The notes under the pieces: model-generated
The model's database searches: none
Seen by the model: only the letters and a program-made list of their open reading frames with translations
Told to the model about the DNA's origin: nothing
Assembly (NCBI RefSeq): GCF_011620665.1
Contig: NZ_WOYQ01000076.1
Location: 1-61,199, forward strand
DNA length: 61,199 nucleotides
Source: Microbacterium sp.
GTDB taxonomy: Bacteria; Actinomycetota; Actinomycetes; Actinomycetales; Microbacteriaceae
Reading direction: 5' to 3'
Shown: piece after piece, positions 8,724 to 16,636 of the stretch
How positions within the stretch are numbered: position 1 is the stretch's first letter
Layout: every line of letters begins with the position of its first letter
Translations under genes and position numbers: made by a program

Positions 8724-8778
8724 TCTGCTGACGGTTTCTGAACGAATCCCCGGGTGCACCTGGACGAATCATGTGAAG

Positions 8779-8795
8779 GTAACGGAAAGATAACG
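8779..8795 (-). promoter_or_regulatory. Tandem GTAACG/ATAACG site
   Basis: On the plus strand, GTAACG (8779-8784) and ATAACG (8790-8795) form a direct repeat with 11 bp period, about 135 bp upstream of the transglycosylase start. Same-face tandem half-sites suit an OmpR-family response regulator. MtrA, which controls cell-wall hydrolases in actinobacteria, recognises similar GTAAC-type repeats. The assignment is inferred. Confidence 0.35.
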
Positions 8796-8875
8796 TCCCG
8801 CACCACGGTGGAGGGCGCGCGGAACGCGTGGCATCCCGCGGATTCGCGCGGTTAATCACGGTGATGCCCTACCCA

Positions 8876-8899
8876 GCCCCGGAGGGGCCGGTATAGAGT
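8876..8899 (+). promoter_or_regulatory. Probable promoter of the PTS gene
   Basis: TATAGA/TAGAGT (8892-8899) is a plausible -10 with the leader running to ATG 8932. Just upstream is a GCCCC-GGA-GGGGC inverted repeat (8876-8888) in the -10/-35 spacer, a position suited to an operator. Confidence 0.35.
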
Positions 8900-8931
8900 C
8901 GCGAATACAGGTGACTCCCAGGGAGAAGACC

Positions 8932-11022
8932 ATGGCATCCAGCTCCGCAGCCGACATCGTCGAGGCGATCGGCGGCCCCGCCAACATTGCGAACCTCACC
9001 CACTGCGCGACACGCCTGAGGTTTCAACTCAACGACAATTCGATCGTCGACAAGGACAGAGTCGAGGCGATCCCGGGCGTGTTGGGCGCCGTTTCGCAAG
9101 CGGGCGACCGTTATCAGGTGGTCATCGGCGGCGGTGTGCAGACCCTCTACAACGACATCATGGCGCTGCCGGTGATGGCCGGTGGCGGGGCGCCCGAGTC
9201 GGCCGAGGAGATCAAGGCGCGGGAGCGGGCGAAGGGGCCGCGCGGAAGGTCGGCATGGCTCGACACCCTCTTCGAGTACTTGTCGGACTCGTTCCGTCCG
9301 ATTCTGGGTGCGCTGCTGGGCGCTTCGCTCTTCATCACCTTCATGGCGCTGATGGCCACGCTCGGAGTGATTCCGGCGTGGAACGCACCGGGAGTGACAC
9401 TGGATCCGTCATGGCAGTTCGTCAACCTGATGTGGCAGTGCGTCTTCGTCTTCCTGCCGCTGATGGTCGCCTACAACGCATCGCAGAAGGTCGGCGCCGA
9501 CCCGTGGGTGGGCTTCGCGATCATGGCGGTTCTCATGCTTCCCGGCTTCACCGCACTCGGGACCAACGACGCCGCGAGCCAGGGCACCTTCCTCGGATCG
9601 AACATCACGACGATCCCGATCTTCGGCGTCCCGTTGACGCTCTTCGACTACAGCTCGCAGGTCTTTCCCCCATTGCTGATGGCGGCCGTCCTCGGCCTCG
9701 TCTACAAGGGACTGAGGAAGATCATCCCCGAGAACGTGCAGCTGATCTTCGTCCCGTTCCTCGCGATGCTCATCATGATCCCGCTCACTGCGTTCCTCAT
9801 CGGACCCATCGGCGTCTACGTCGGAGCGGCCCTCGCGGGAGCGTTGAGCGCGATCAACACGTTCTCGCCGTTCATCTTCGCCATCGTGATTCCGCTCGCG
9901 TACCCGTTCATGGTGCCGCTGGGCCTGCACTGGCCGATCAACGCCATCATGCTCCTGAACATCCAGACCCTCGGCTACGACTTCATCCAGGGCCCCATGG
10001 GTGCATGGAACTTCGCGTGCTTCGGTGCGACGGCCGGTGTCCTCCTGCTGGCGTGGCGTGAGAAGGACAAGGACATGCGGCAGACCGCGACCGGCGCACT
10101 GGCAGCCGGCCTGCTGGGCGGCATTTCGGAGCCGTCGCTCTACGGCATCCATCTGCGGTTCAAGCGCATCTATCCGCGAATGCTCGTCGGCTGCCTCACG
10201 GGCGGTCTCATCATCGGCATCGGCAGCCTCATCCTCGGCCTTCCGCACGGCATCACGACGCAGGCGTTCGTCTTCACATCGTTGCTGACGATGCCGGCCT
10301 TCGATCCGATCGGGCTGTACGCGATCGCGGTGCTCGCAGCGTTCTTCGTCGCGATGTTCCTCGTCGTGGTCTCAGGGTACAAGAACCCCGCGGATGCCGC
10401 CGGTGTCGCTGCCGTCGGTGTCACCGCCGAAGCGGTCGACAGCCGACCAGCCCACGAGTCGGCCCGTGTCCTGCCTGGCGTCGGCGGAGCAGCCGCGACC
10501 GCATCAGGCGCCGGGACGGCCGCCACGACAGCGGTCGCCCTGGCCGAAGCCGGCGTCGGCGAACTGGTGCAGGTGGCTTCGCCGTTGGATGGCACCGCGG
10601 TGGCCCTGTCCGAGGTGGCCGACCCCGTCTTCGGGGGCGGGATCATGGGCCCCGGCGTCGCGATCGAGCCCACCGGAGACACGGTCTATTCGCCCGGCGC
10701 AGGAGTGGTCGTCGCCGCGCAGCCGACCGGACATGCGTTCGGTCTGCAACTGGACAACGGTGCCGAGGTGCTGATCCACGTCGGAATCGACACGGTGAAT
10801 CTCAAGGGCGAAGGCTTCGACGTGAAGGTCGGCAACGGCGACCGCGTCGAGGTCGGCACGCCGCTGGTGACTTTCGATCGTGGCGTCATCGAGCAGGCCG
10901 GCTACGCGCTCATCACCCCGGTGATCGTGCTCAACGCCGACCAGTTCGACACCGTCGACCCGGTAGCTCTCGGCCCGACGTCGCACGGTGCGCCGCTGCT
11001 GGACATCCAGAAGAAGGCCTGA
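8932..11022 (+). CDS. PTS sugar permease EIIBCA, beta-glucoside type
   Basis: Single-chain sugar phosphotransferase permease of 696 residues, domain order IIB-IIC-IIA as in BglF-type systems. It takes up and phosphorylates a sugar using phosphate from PEP via EI and HPr. IIB spans about 1-85 with phospho-cysteine Cys25 in NLTHCATRLRF. IIC is about 110-490 with roughly ten hydrophobic segments and the GISEPSLYGI motif. IIA is about 550-696 with VLIHVGIDTV, where His616 is the phosphorylation site, and VASPLDG/PGAGVV blocks. GGGAGA (8921-8926) precedes ATG 8932, preferred over the upstream GTG 8911. No antiterminator or glycosidase gene adjoins it, so the sugar is unknown (beta-glucoside, trehalose or glucose-type all possible). 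Confidence 0.9.
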   Translation: MASSSAADIVEAIGGPANIANLTHCATRLRFQLNDNSIVDKDRVEAIPGVLGAVSQAGDRYQVVIGGGVQTLYNDIMALPVMAGGGAPESAEEIKARERAKGPRGRSAWLDTLFEYLSDSFRPILGALLGASLFITFMALMATLGVIPAWNAPGVTLDPSWQFVNLMWQCVFVFLPLMVAYNASQKVGADPWVGFAIMAVLMLPGFTALGTNDAASQGTFLGSNITTIPIFGVPLTLFDYSSQVFPPLLMAAVLGLVYKGLRKIIPENVQLIFVPFLAMLIMIPLTAFLIGPIGVYVGAALAGALSAINTFSPFIFAIVIPLAYPFMVPLGLHWPINAIMLLNIQTLGYDFIQGPMGAWNFACFGATAGVLLLAWREKDKDMRQTATGALAAGLLGGISEPSLYGIHLRFKRIYPRMLVGCLTGGLIIGIGSLILGLPHGITTQAFVFTSLLTMPAFDPIGLYAIAVLAAFFVAMFLVVVSGYKNPADAAGVAAVGVTAEAVDSRPAHESARVLPGVGGAAATASGAGTAATTAVALAEAGVGELVQVASPLDGTAVALSEVADPVFGGGIMGPGVAIEPTGDTVYSPGAGVVVAAQPTGHAFGLQLDNGAEVLIHVGIDTVNLKGEGFDVKVGNGDRVEVGTPLVTFDRGVIEQAGYALITPVIVLNADQFDTVDPVALGPTSHGAPLLDIQKKA

Positions 11023-11029
11023 CCCCGGC

Positions 11030-11704
11030 TCACTTCCGTCGGAGGAGCAGGATCCCATCGTCGAGCACGGCGGGGGTGCCGTCGGGGCCGACGACATCGC
11101 GGGCCACGACCTCGACCCGCTCCGCGTGCCACTGGTGGGGATCCAGTGCGAGCAGCGCGAGTTCCTCCGCGGGCGAGCGCATGTCGTGCGCGTGCCCGGA
11201 CAGTTCCCTCGCCCACGGGGGTGGCGCCGCGTGGGAGATCACCAGCATCCGCCCGCCCCGCGCAACCCGTTCGCTCGCCGCGCGGAGGATCGTGATGCGC
11301 GGGAAGTCCTCGTCCGGAGAGTGCAGAAAGCTCGAAGTGACGAGGTCGAAGGTCTGCTCCGGCAGGGTCTCGTCGGCGTCGCCCGCCACGAACCGCACGC
11401 GGGTCTCATCGAGCCCCCGGTCGCGTGCGGCGGAGGCGGCACGCGCGACGGCCGAGGGGGACACATCGATCCCGGTCGTGCGCCACCCCTGCTCGGCGAG
11501 CCAGACCGCATCGGCGCCCTCGCCGCAGCCGACATCGAGCGCCGTTCCGGGCGTCAGCGTCTGCACGACCGAAGCGAGCGTTGCGTTGACCTTGCCCGAC
11601 CAGAAGCGGTCGTTGTCCGCGTAGCGTTCCTCCCAGCGCGCGTTGCGCTCGGCGCGACGGGCCGAGAGAGTCGCGTCCCGCTCGTCTGATCCCGCCACGG
11701 TCAC
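11030..11704 (-). CDS. Class I SAM-dependent methyltransferase
   Basis: 224-residue methyltransferase of the class I Rossmann type. Motif [21 protein letters not shown], is at about 55-74, followed by the acidic [10 protein letters not shown] loop and [12 protein letters not shown] (motif IV region). The N-terminal [17 protein letters not shown] resembles TehB/UbiE-like small-molecule methyltransferases. The substrate is unknown. The start is GTG at 11704, whose GTGA overlaps the TGA stop of pgi, so translation is probably coupled. A longer open frame runs upstream through pgi but is a shadow. Confidence 0.85.
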   Translation of the reverse strand: MTVAGSDERDATLSARRAERNARWEERYADNDRFWSGKVNATLASVVQTLTPGTALDVGCGEGADAVWLAEQGWRTTGIDVSPSAVARAASAARDRGLDETRVRFVAGDADETLPEQTFDLVTSSFLHSPDEDFPRITILRAASERVARGGRMLVISHAAPPPWARELSGHAHDMRSPAEELALLALDPHQWHAERVEVVARDVVGPDGTPAVLDDGILLLRRK

Positions 11705-13380
11705 GCCCGGTGCTCGCGGTAGTAGGCCAGCAGAGCGCGGGTCGAGGCATCCTGCGCAGCGGTCGCGACCTCGTCGCCTTCGACCGCGGGAGCGATCTGC
11801 AGGGCGAGCTGCTTGCCGAGCTCCACGCCCCACTGGTCGAAGGAGTTGATGCCCCAGACGACGCCCTGCGTGAACGTGATCTGCTCGTAGAGCGCGATGA
11901 GCTCGCCGAGCACCTTCGGCGTCAGCGCCGGCGCGAAGATCGACGTCGTCGGCCGGTTGCCGGGAAACGTGCGCGCGGCCACGAGCGCGCCGGTGGTGCC
12001 CTCCGCCTCGACCTCGCCCGCGGTCTTGCCGAACGCGAGCGCCTTGGTCTGCGCAAGGAAGTTCGCGAGAAAGAGCCCGTGCACGTCGCGGCCATCGTCC
12101 TCGAGGGCGTAAGCCGGGTTCGCGAAGGCGATGAAGTCCGCGGGGATGAGCCGGGTGCCCTGGTGGATCAGCTGATAGAACGCGTGCTGACCGTTGGTCC
12201 CCGGCTCTCCCCAGAAGATCTCCCCCGTATCGCTCGTGACCGCCGAGCCGTCCCAGCGGACGCTTTTGCCGTTGGACTCCATCGTCAGCTGCTGCAGGTA
12301 CGCGGCGAAGCGGCTGAGCTGCTGCGCGTAGGGGAGCACCGCATGGGACTGTGCGCCGAGGAAGTTCGTGTACCAGACGTTGAGCAGACCCATGAGCGCC
12401 GGCACGTTGCGCTCGAGCGGCTCGCGTGCGAAGTGCTCGTCGACGGCGTGGAAGCCGGCGAGCAGCTCGCGGAACGCGTCGGGGCCGAGCTCGATCATGA
12501 GCGACAGCCCGATCGCCGAGTCGACGGAGTAGCGGCCACCGACCCAGTCCCAGAAACCGAACGCGTTCGCCGGGTCGATGCCGAACGCCGCGACCTTGTC
12601 GATCGCGGTCGACACCGCGACGAAGTGACGGGAGACGGCATCCGTCTTCGCCGCGCTGGAGCCGTCTATCGCACCGGATGCCGTCAGGCCCGACCACAGC
12701 CAGTCTCGCGCGAGCCGGGCATTGGTGAGGGTCTCGAGCGTCGTGAAGGTCTTGGATGCGACGACGAACAGCGTCCTCTCGGGGTCGAGGTCCCTCGTCT
12801 TGTGTGCGATGTCGAACGGATCGATGTTCGAGACGAATCGCGCCTGGATTCCGGCGGCCGCGTACGGCTCGAGCGCGGACGATATCATCGCGGGCCCCAG
12901 GTCGGAGCCACCGATGCCGATGTTCACGACGTGCGTGACCCTCTTGCCCGTGATCCCGAGCCAGTCCCCGTCGCGTACCCGATTCGCGAACGCCGACATG
13001 GCGTCCAGGACGCCCTGGACATCGCCGTCGATGTCCTGCCCGTCCACGACCAGTGCCGGCCGGATCCCGGCCGGGCGGCGGAGCGCCGTGTGCAGCACCG
13101 CGCGGTCTTCCGACGTGTTGATGTGGTCGCCGCGGAACATCGCGTCGCGGTGTGCGGCGAGTCCGACCTGCTCGGCGAGTTCGACGAGAGCGTCGAGGAT
13201 CCCGGCATCCACCAGATTCTTCGACAGATCCACCCGCAGGTCGACGAGGTCGAACGTGAGCCGCTCCGCGCGGCCAGGGTCGTCTGCGAACCACGCGCGG
13301 AGGTTCGGGGCGAAGCCGTCGGCGCGGGTGGAGAGCGCGGCCCAGGCAGTGGTGGCGGTGGCATCGATGGGGGCGGTCAC
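11701..13380 (-). CDS. pgi: Glucose-6-phosphate isomerase
   Basis: Interconverts glucose 6-phosphate and fructose 6-phosphate. The protein is about 559 residues, usual for bacterial PGI. Family blocks seen are [31 protein letters not shown] (sugar-phosphate binding), [31 protein letters not shown] [19 protein letters not shown] with the catalytic His, and the C-terminal [19 protein letters not shown] signature. Two in-frame GTG starts exist, 13389 and 13380. I choose 13380 because TAGCGT (13388-13393) would be a -10 seven bases before it and overlaps the other start. It is followed by the coupled methyltransferase gene. Confidence 0.95.
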   Translation of the reverse strand: MTAPIDATATTAWAALSTRADGFAPNLRAWFADDPGRAERLTFDLVDLRVDLSKNLVDAGILDALVELAEQVGLAAHRDAMFRGDHINTSEDRAVLHTALRRPAGIRPALVVDGQDIDGDVQGVLDAMSAFANRVRDGDWLGITGKRVTHVVNIGIGGSDLGPAMISSALEPYAAAGIQARFVSNIDPFDIAHKTRDLDPERTLFVVASKTFTTLETLTNARLARDWLWSGLTASGAIDGSSAAKTDAVSRHFVAVSTAIDKVAAFGIDPANAFGFWDWVGGRYSVDSAIGLSLMIELGPDAFRELLAGFHAVDEHFAREPLERNVPALMGLLNVWYTNFLGAQSHAVLPYAQQLSRFAAYLQQLTMESNGKSVRWDGSAVTSDTGEIFWGEPGTNGQHAFYQLIHQGTRLIPADFIAFANPAYALEDDGRDVHGLFLANFLAQTKALAFGKTAGEVEAEGTTGALVAARTFPGNRPTTSIFAPALTPKVLGELIALYEQITFTQGVVWGINSFDQWGVELGKQLALQIAPAVEGDEVATAAQDASTRALLAYYREHRA

Positions 13381-13387
13381 GAGGTCC

Positions 13388-13393
13388 ACGCTA
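13388..13393 (-). promoter_or_regulatory. -10 hexamer TAGCGT, leaderless pgi
   Basis: Minus-strand TAGCGT, seven bases (GGACCTC), then GTG at 13380. This element decides the pgi start. Confidence 0.45.
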
Positions 13394-13496
13394 GCGCTGA
13401 TGGGGCGAGCGCTGGATTTGAATCGCAGACGCCGATGCCGACTTCGTCGGCTCAGCGGAGAGTCCCGTTGTGGTGGCCGATGCGCATCCGGGGACG

Positions 13497-13502
13497 TAGC
13501 GT
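13497..13502 (+). promoter_or_regulatory. -10 hexamer TAGCGT, second reductase gene
   Basis: TAGCGT, GGAGGA, ATG (13509). The GGAGGA looks like a ribosome site but falls between -10 and the expected transcript start, so it may not be in the mRNA. Confidence 0.45.
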
Positions 13503-13508
13503 GGAGGA

Positions 13509-14339
13509 ATGGTCACGATTCCCACGGTCATGCTCAACGACGGATGGCGTTTCCCGGAGCTCGGTCTCGGCACGTACAAGCTGCGCGGCGAGGGCGGCAC
13601 CGCGGCGATCGTCGCCGCGGTGGAGAACGGCTATCGGCTCCTCGATACGGCCGTCAACTACGAGAACGAAGCCGAGGTGGGTGCAGCTGCGCGTCTCAGC
13701 GGCATGCGCGATGAGCTGATCATCGCGACGAAGGTGCCGGGGCGGGATCACGGATACGAAGAGACGATCCGCAGCGCACACGGGTCGCTGGAGCGTCTCG
13801 GGCTCGAGCGGATCGATCTGTACCTCATCCACTGGCCGAATCCGAGTGTGAATCGTTACGTCGAGACCTTCCGCGCCATGATCGCGCTGCGCGAGGAGGG
13901 TGTCGTGGGGTCGGTGGGTGTGTCGAACTTCACCGTCGCGATGCTCACGCGACTCATCGACGCGACGGGGGTCACCCCCGCCGTCAATCAGGTCGAGATG
14001 CACCCCTACTTCCCTCAGGCGGAGCTCCGAGCGTTCCATCAGAAGCACGGGATTCGGACGGAGAGCTGGAGCCCGCTCGCCCGGCGCAGCCAGCTTCTCA
14101 CCGAGAGGGTCGTGACCGAGATCGCCGGCACGCACGGAGTGACCCCGACGCAGGCCGTGCTGCGCTGGCACGTCCAGCTCGGTTCGACGCCCATTCCGAA
14201 GTCGGCCGATCCGGCGCGTCAGATCGAAAACGCCGACGTGTTCGCCTTCGCGCTGACGAATGCCGAGATCGCGGCGCTGTCCGGCCTCGAACGCGGGCGG
14301 CTGTGGGGCGGCGACCCGGACACGCACGAAGAGATGTGA
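13509..14339 (+). CDS. Aldo/keto reductase (AKR5-like)
   Basis: NADPH-dependent aldo/keto reductase of 276 residues, resembling 2,5-diketo-gluconate reductase-like (AKR5) proteins. The tetrad is Asp46 and Tyr51 ([11 protein letters not shown]), Lys75 (IIATKVPGR) and His108 ([10 protein letters not shown]). The C-terminal nucleotide motif [13 protein letters not shown] is present. The substrate is not predictable. It is transcribed alone and is convergent with the glycosylase gene. Confidence 0.9.
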   Translation: MVTIPTVMLNDGWRFPELGLGTYKLRGEGGTAAIVAAVENGYRLLDTAVNYENEAEVGAAARLSGMRDELIIATKVPGRDHGYEETIRSAHGSLERLGLERIDLYLIHWPNPSVNRYVETFRAMIALREEGVVGSVGVSNFTVAMLTRLIDATGVTPAVNQVEMHPYFPQAELRAFHQKHGIRTESWSPLARRSQLLTERVVTEIAGTHGVTPTQAVLRWHVQLGSTPIPKSADPARQIENADVFAFALTNAEIAALSGLERGRLWGGDPDTHEEM

Positions 14340-14381
14340 GCGACGACGTCCACGCCGAGGTGGGACCACGGGTCACCCCGC

Positions 14382-14396
14382 GATCCGCTCAGGATC
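14382..14396. terminator. Short hairpin between convergent genes
   Basis: GATCC-N5-GGATC forms a 5-bp stem in the 55-bp gap between the reductase and glycosylase genes. There is no U-tract, so this is a weak terminator candidate. Confidence 0.2.
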
Positions 14397-15369
14397 AGCG
14401 TCCGCGGTGATCCTCCGGGCTCAGCCGCGCTCCGCGACGCGGCTCGCGTGGGCACGCCAGCCCGATCAGGCGGATCACGCGCTGGCGGTGGCCGGGCCAC
14501 GGTGCCAGCAGGTCCAGCATGGCGTCGTCGTCGACGCGCCGGCCCGTGAGGGCATAGCCCACCTGGTGGGCGAGGTGGTAGTCGCCGACGCTCACCGCAT
14601 CCGGATCGCCGAACGCGCGGACGCGGGTCTCGGCACTTGTCCACGCTCCGACACCGCGCAGACTCGTGAGGATCTCATCGAGCGCCCGCCCGCCGGACGC
14701 TGCCCCGAGCGCTCGCTCGATCGGACCGCGCCGAGCGGACGCCGCGGCGATCGTGCGAGACTGCGGCGGCTCGAGCCCCGCCCGGTGCCACGTCCAGCTC
14801 GGGATCGTGTGCCAGTCTGCGGGCGGGGCGAACATGGGCCGTGGTGTCGGCCCGGGTGCCTTCTCGCCGCACCAGGTCAGGATGGCGCGCCAGGCGCCGA
14901 AGGCCTGCACACCGGTGACCTTCTGCTCGAAGATCGCGCTCACGAGGGCATCGAAGGCGAGGTCGGTGCGCCCGATCCGCAGTCCCGGATGGCGGTGATG
15001 CGCGTCGGCGACGAGCGGATGGCGGTGCCCCTCGAATCCCGTCGGGTCATCGAGGTCGCCGCAGAGCGCGGGAAGCTGGTCGAGCGCCCACGCCGCGCCG
15101 GGCCCCCAGGCAGCGCCACGGACGCGGCCCGGATCGACGCGGATCGCGAGCGTCGCGATCCCCTCCGGCGTGCGTGTTGCACGCCAGATGACGCCGGCGG
15201 ACTCCATCTGGGCGGGATCGCCCGCACCGCGCTGCTGCTGGCGGATTGCCCCGGTCGCATCGATCGGCTTCCGTGGTCGGTACTCCGTCTCCTGTGCACG
15301 CTCGGGCTCTCGCCGCGGCTTGTGCGCGGGTGGGGCCCGGCGAACCGGCATCTTCTCGCGCGTGGTCAT
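14395..15369 (-). CDS. AlkA-like DNA-3-methyladenine glycosylase
   Basis: Base-excision-repair glycosylase of the HhH-GPD superfamily, AlkA/MAG branch, removing alkylated purines. The 324-residue protein has a basic, Pro-rich N-terminus (1-55, probably disordered), then ALVSAIFEQKVTGVQAFGAW near 141-160 and the helix-hairpin-helix SLRGVGAWTSAETRVRAFG at 236-254. Asp263 in SVGDYHLAHQ is the expected catalytic aspartate. There is no Fe-S cysteine cluster as in MutY/Nth. TAGGGT lies six bases before ATG 15369, so the mRNA is probably leaderless. Confidence 0.88.
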   Translation of the reverse strand: MTTREKMPVRRAPPAHKPRREPERAQETEYRPRKPIDATGAIRQQQRGAGDPAQMESAGVIWRATRTPEGIATLAIRVDPGRVRGAAWGPGAAWALDQLPALCGDLDDPTGFEGHRHPLVADAHHRHPGLRIGRTDLAFDALVSAIFEQKVTGVQAFGAWRAILTWCGEKAPGPTPRPMFAPPADWHTIPSWTWHRAGLEPPQSRTIAAASARRGPIERALGAASGGRALDEILTSLRGVGAWTSAETRVRAFGDPDAVSVGDYHLAHQVGYALTGRRVDDDAMLDLLAPWPGHRQRVIRLIGLACPREPRRGARLSPEDHRGR

Positions 15370-15375
15370 GCGGTC

Positions 15376-15381
15376 ACCCTA
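15376..15381 (-). promoter_or_regulatory. -10 hexamer TAGGGT, leaderless glycosylase gene
   Basis: Minus-strand TAGGGT, GACCGC, ATG at 15369. Confidence 0.45.
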
Positions 15382-15415
15382 CGCCCGGGCGTCCGACACC
15401 CGAGCCGGGGCCGCT

Positions 15416-16123
15416 TCAGACGCGGTCGGGCGACGGCGCGCCGTGGCCGTAGCGGATGACGACATCGGCGTGCCGATCGAACCGGTAGCCGATGCCGCGA
15501 ACCGTGCGCACGATGTCCTCGTAGCGACCGAGCTTCGAGCGCAGGCGGCGCACGTGCACGTCGATCGTCCGCTCGCCCGGCGCTTCGTCGCTGTCGGCGC
15601 GGCTCCACAGCGATGACACGAGTTCGGTGCGATCGATCGTTCGCCCCTCGCGCAGCACGAGGTACCGCAGCAGCTCGAACTCCTTGAACGTCAGTGCGGC
15701 GCCCTCGCCGTCGATGTGCACGCGGCGACGGGAGAAGTCGATCGTGACCCCTCCGGGCACATGATCGTCATCGGGTGCGTCGACTTTCGTGCGGGCGACT
15801 GCGCCCGGCTCGTGCAGAGCGAGGCGGACGACGTCGACATCGCGGCCACCCGCAGCCGACGGAGCCAGTGCAACGGTCGCGTAGGTCTCAGCGTGTGGTG
15901 CAAGCTCGGCGACGGTTCGCCGCAGCGCGGCGACGAGCGTCGAGAGCGAGACGCCGTCTGCTGCGGCCTTGCCCTCGTCGATACCGACGTAGAGCGCGAA
16001 CCCGCGCGGCGCGTTCCCGGTCGGAGCGGGCTGGACCGTCGGGCGGACGGCCGAGGGGATGTCCTCGACGGCTCGCAGGTGGCGAGTGGGGGCTGACGGT
16101 GAGAGAACGGCAGTGTTCGACAT
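15416..16123 (-). CDS. Orphan winged-helix (OmpR-type) regulator
   Basis: 235-residue DNA-binding protein whose C-terminal half (about 125-217) is an OmpR/PhoB-type winged helix: LTFKEFELLRYLVLREGRTIDRTELVSSLW, then ERTIDVHVRRLRSKLG and the wing VRTVRGIGYRFD. The usual phospho-acceptor receiver domain is absent. Instead residues 40-115 form a short alpha/beta-looking segment (FALYVGIDEGKAAADGVSLSTLV...) of unknown function, after a Pro-rich 1-40. ATG 16123 follows a plausible AAGGAT site; the frame is open upstream but lacks family likeness. It lies downstream of the Cys-rich short ORF at 16319-16417 and may share its promoter. No histidine kinase gene is nearby. Confidence 0.8.
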   Translation of the reverse strand: MSNTAVLSPSAPTRHLRAVEDIPSAVRPTVQPAPTGNAPRGFALYVGIDEGKAAADGVSLSTLVAALRRTVAELAPHAETYATVALAPSAAGGRDVDVVRLALHEPGAVARTKVDAPDDDHVPGGVTIDFSRRRVHIDGEGAALTFKEFELLRYLVLREGRTIDRTELVSSLWSRADSDEAPGERTIDVHVRRLRSKLGRYEDIVRTVRGIGYRFDRHADVVIRYGHGAPSPDRV

Positions 16124-16318
16124 GGGAGATCCTTCGGGGCGGAACCCGGGGGCGAGGTGCCTGACTCGGGTTCGGATGCGTTGCGGGGGTCGGCCTCGGG
16201 GGCGACCGATGTGCGAGGCGACCGGCATCCGCGGGGTGGGCGGAGGGCTTCGGCGACTCGGGGATCGACGCGCTCCGCTACTCAGAAGGCGGAGGACGAT
16301 CCGACGGGGATTACCGTG

Positions 16319-16417
16319 TCATCGACACATTCGGCAACACATGACAGCGCCCGGCATCATGATGCCGGTGGGTCCGTTCGCCTCCCGGGCGGACAGAGTG
16401 CGTGCGATGTCAGTCAT
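16319..16417 (-). CDS. Leaderless 32-aa Cys-rich short ORF (candidate leader peptide)
   Basis: A 32-codon ORF starts MTDIARTLSARE and ends with MCCRMCR just before TGA. Its ATG is placed six bases after a CATAAT -10 that has a perfect TTGACA -35 eighteen bases upstream, the best promoter in the window. This makes it very probably transcribed, and as a leaderless message probably translated. It precedes the winged-helix regulator by 195 bp. The clustered cysteines near the stop recall actinobacterial cysteine-responsive leader peptides, but it does not match the common RRHIDL-type leader. I do not recognise the family. Confidence 0.5.
   Translation of the reverse strand: MTDIARTLSAREANGPTGIMMPGAVMCCRMCR
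16351..16368. repeat. Perfect 18-bp palindrome
   Basis: CCGGCATCATGATGCCGG is perfectly self-complementary and lies inside the short ORF, where it encodes GIMMPG. It could be a dimeric regulator's operator or a foldback in the leader RNA. Confidence 0.6.
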
Positions 16418-16419
16418 AC

Positions 16420-16453
16420 GGTCATTATGACCAACGGCGACGGAATGTGTCAA
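16420..16453 (-). promoter_or_regulatory. Strong promoter with operator-like palindrome
   Basis: On the minus strand, TTGACA (16448-16453), an 18-bp spacer and CATAAT (16424-16429) lead to the short ORF ATG at 16417. The -10 is embedded in GGTCAT-T-ATGACC (16420-16432), a perfect 6-1-6 inverted repeat. A protein bound there would block RNA polymerase. Confidence 0.6.
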
Positions 16454-16478
16454 ACCGCACGAATGCGGCGGCCTGGTC

Positions 16479-16493
16479 GTGACGTCATGTGAC
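16479..16493. promoter_or_regulatory. TGACGTCA palindrome and GTGAC direct repeat
   Basis: TGACGTCA (16480-16487) overlaps two GTGAC copies 10 bp apart (16479, 16489). It lies between the two divergent promoters, so it is a candidate shared operator. Confidence 0.3.
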
Positions 16494-16558
16494 AATCTGC
16501 GCGGTCGGGGCGCCACTGCCCGGCATCGGCGAACGCGCCTGCGACGTCGTGAGCGTTA

Positions 16559-16564
16559 TACGGT
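16559..16564 (+). promoter_or_regulatory. -10 hexamer TACGGT for the leader ORF and MFS gene
   Basis: TACGGT, six bases (GATCCC), ATG at 16571. TTATAC at 16556-16561 is an overlapping alternative. No good -35 is seen. Confidence 0.35.
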
Positions 16565-16570
16565 GATCCC

Positions 16571-16636
16571 ATGTGCGTCGGCCTCATTGCTTTCCATAAG
16601 ACGTCCGGCCGCGCCTCTCTGCGGATCACCTCGTGA
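16571..16636 (+). CDS. 21-aa short ORF coupled to the MFS gene
   Basis: The ORF MCVGLIAFHKTSGRASLRITS begins at an ATG in the right place for a leaderless transcript and stops at TGA 16634-16636. That stop shares GTGA with the GTG start of the MFS exporter at 16633, and no Shine-Dalgarno precedes the GTG. So translation of the exporter would depend on ribosomes finishing this peptide. The peptide has no recognised family. Confidence 0.45.
   Translation: MCVGLIAFHKTSGRASLRITS

Larger units (their letters stand above)
16124..16632. other. Divergent regulatory region, 509 bp
   Basis: The region holds, in order, the leader of the winged-helix gene, the 32-codon short ORF with its palindrome, a strong minus-strand promoter, the TGACGTCA site, a plus-strand -10 (TACGGT, 16559-16564) and a 21-codon short ORF overlapping the MFS start. 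The 195 bp at 16124-16318 shows no feature I can support. Confidence 0.6.

Noticed and set aside
8646..8778. Definite ydaO c-di-AMP riboswitch
   Set aside because: A CCGTCAGC-like stretch is present, but the conserved core strings could not be matched in order, so only a structured leader is reported.
11030..13294. A 754-codon frame joining the methyltransferase to sequence upstream through pgi
   Set aside because: Only the last 224 residues resemble a protein family; the upstream part is an out-of-frame reading of pgi. The GTG overlapping the pgi stop is the better start.
11710..13719. A 669-codon plus-strand frame opposite pgi
   Set aside because: Antisense shadow rich in Arg, Glu and Asp without motifs.
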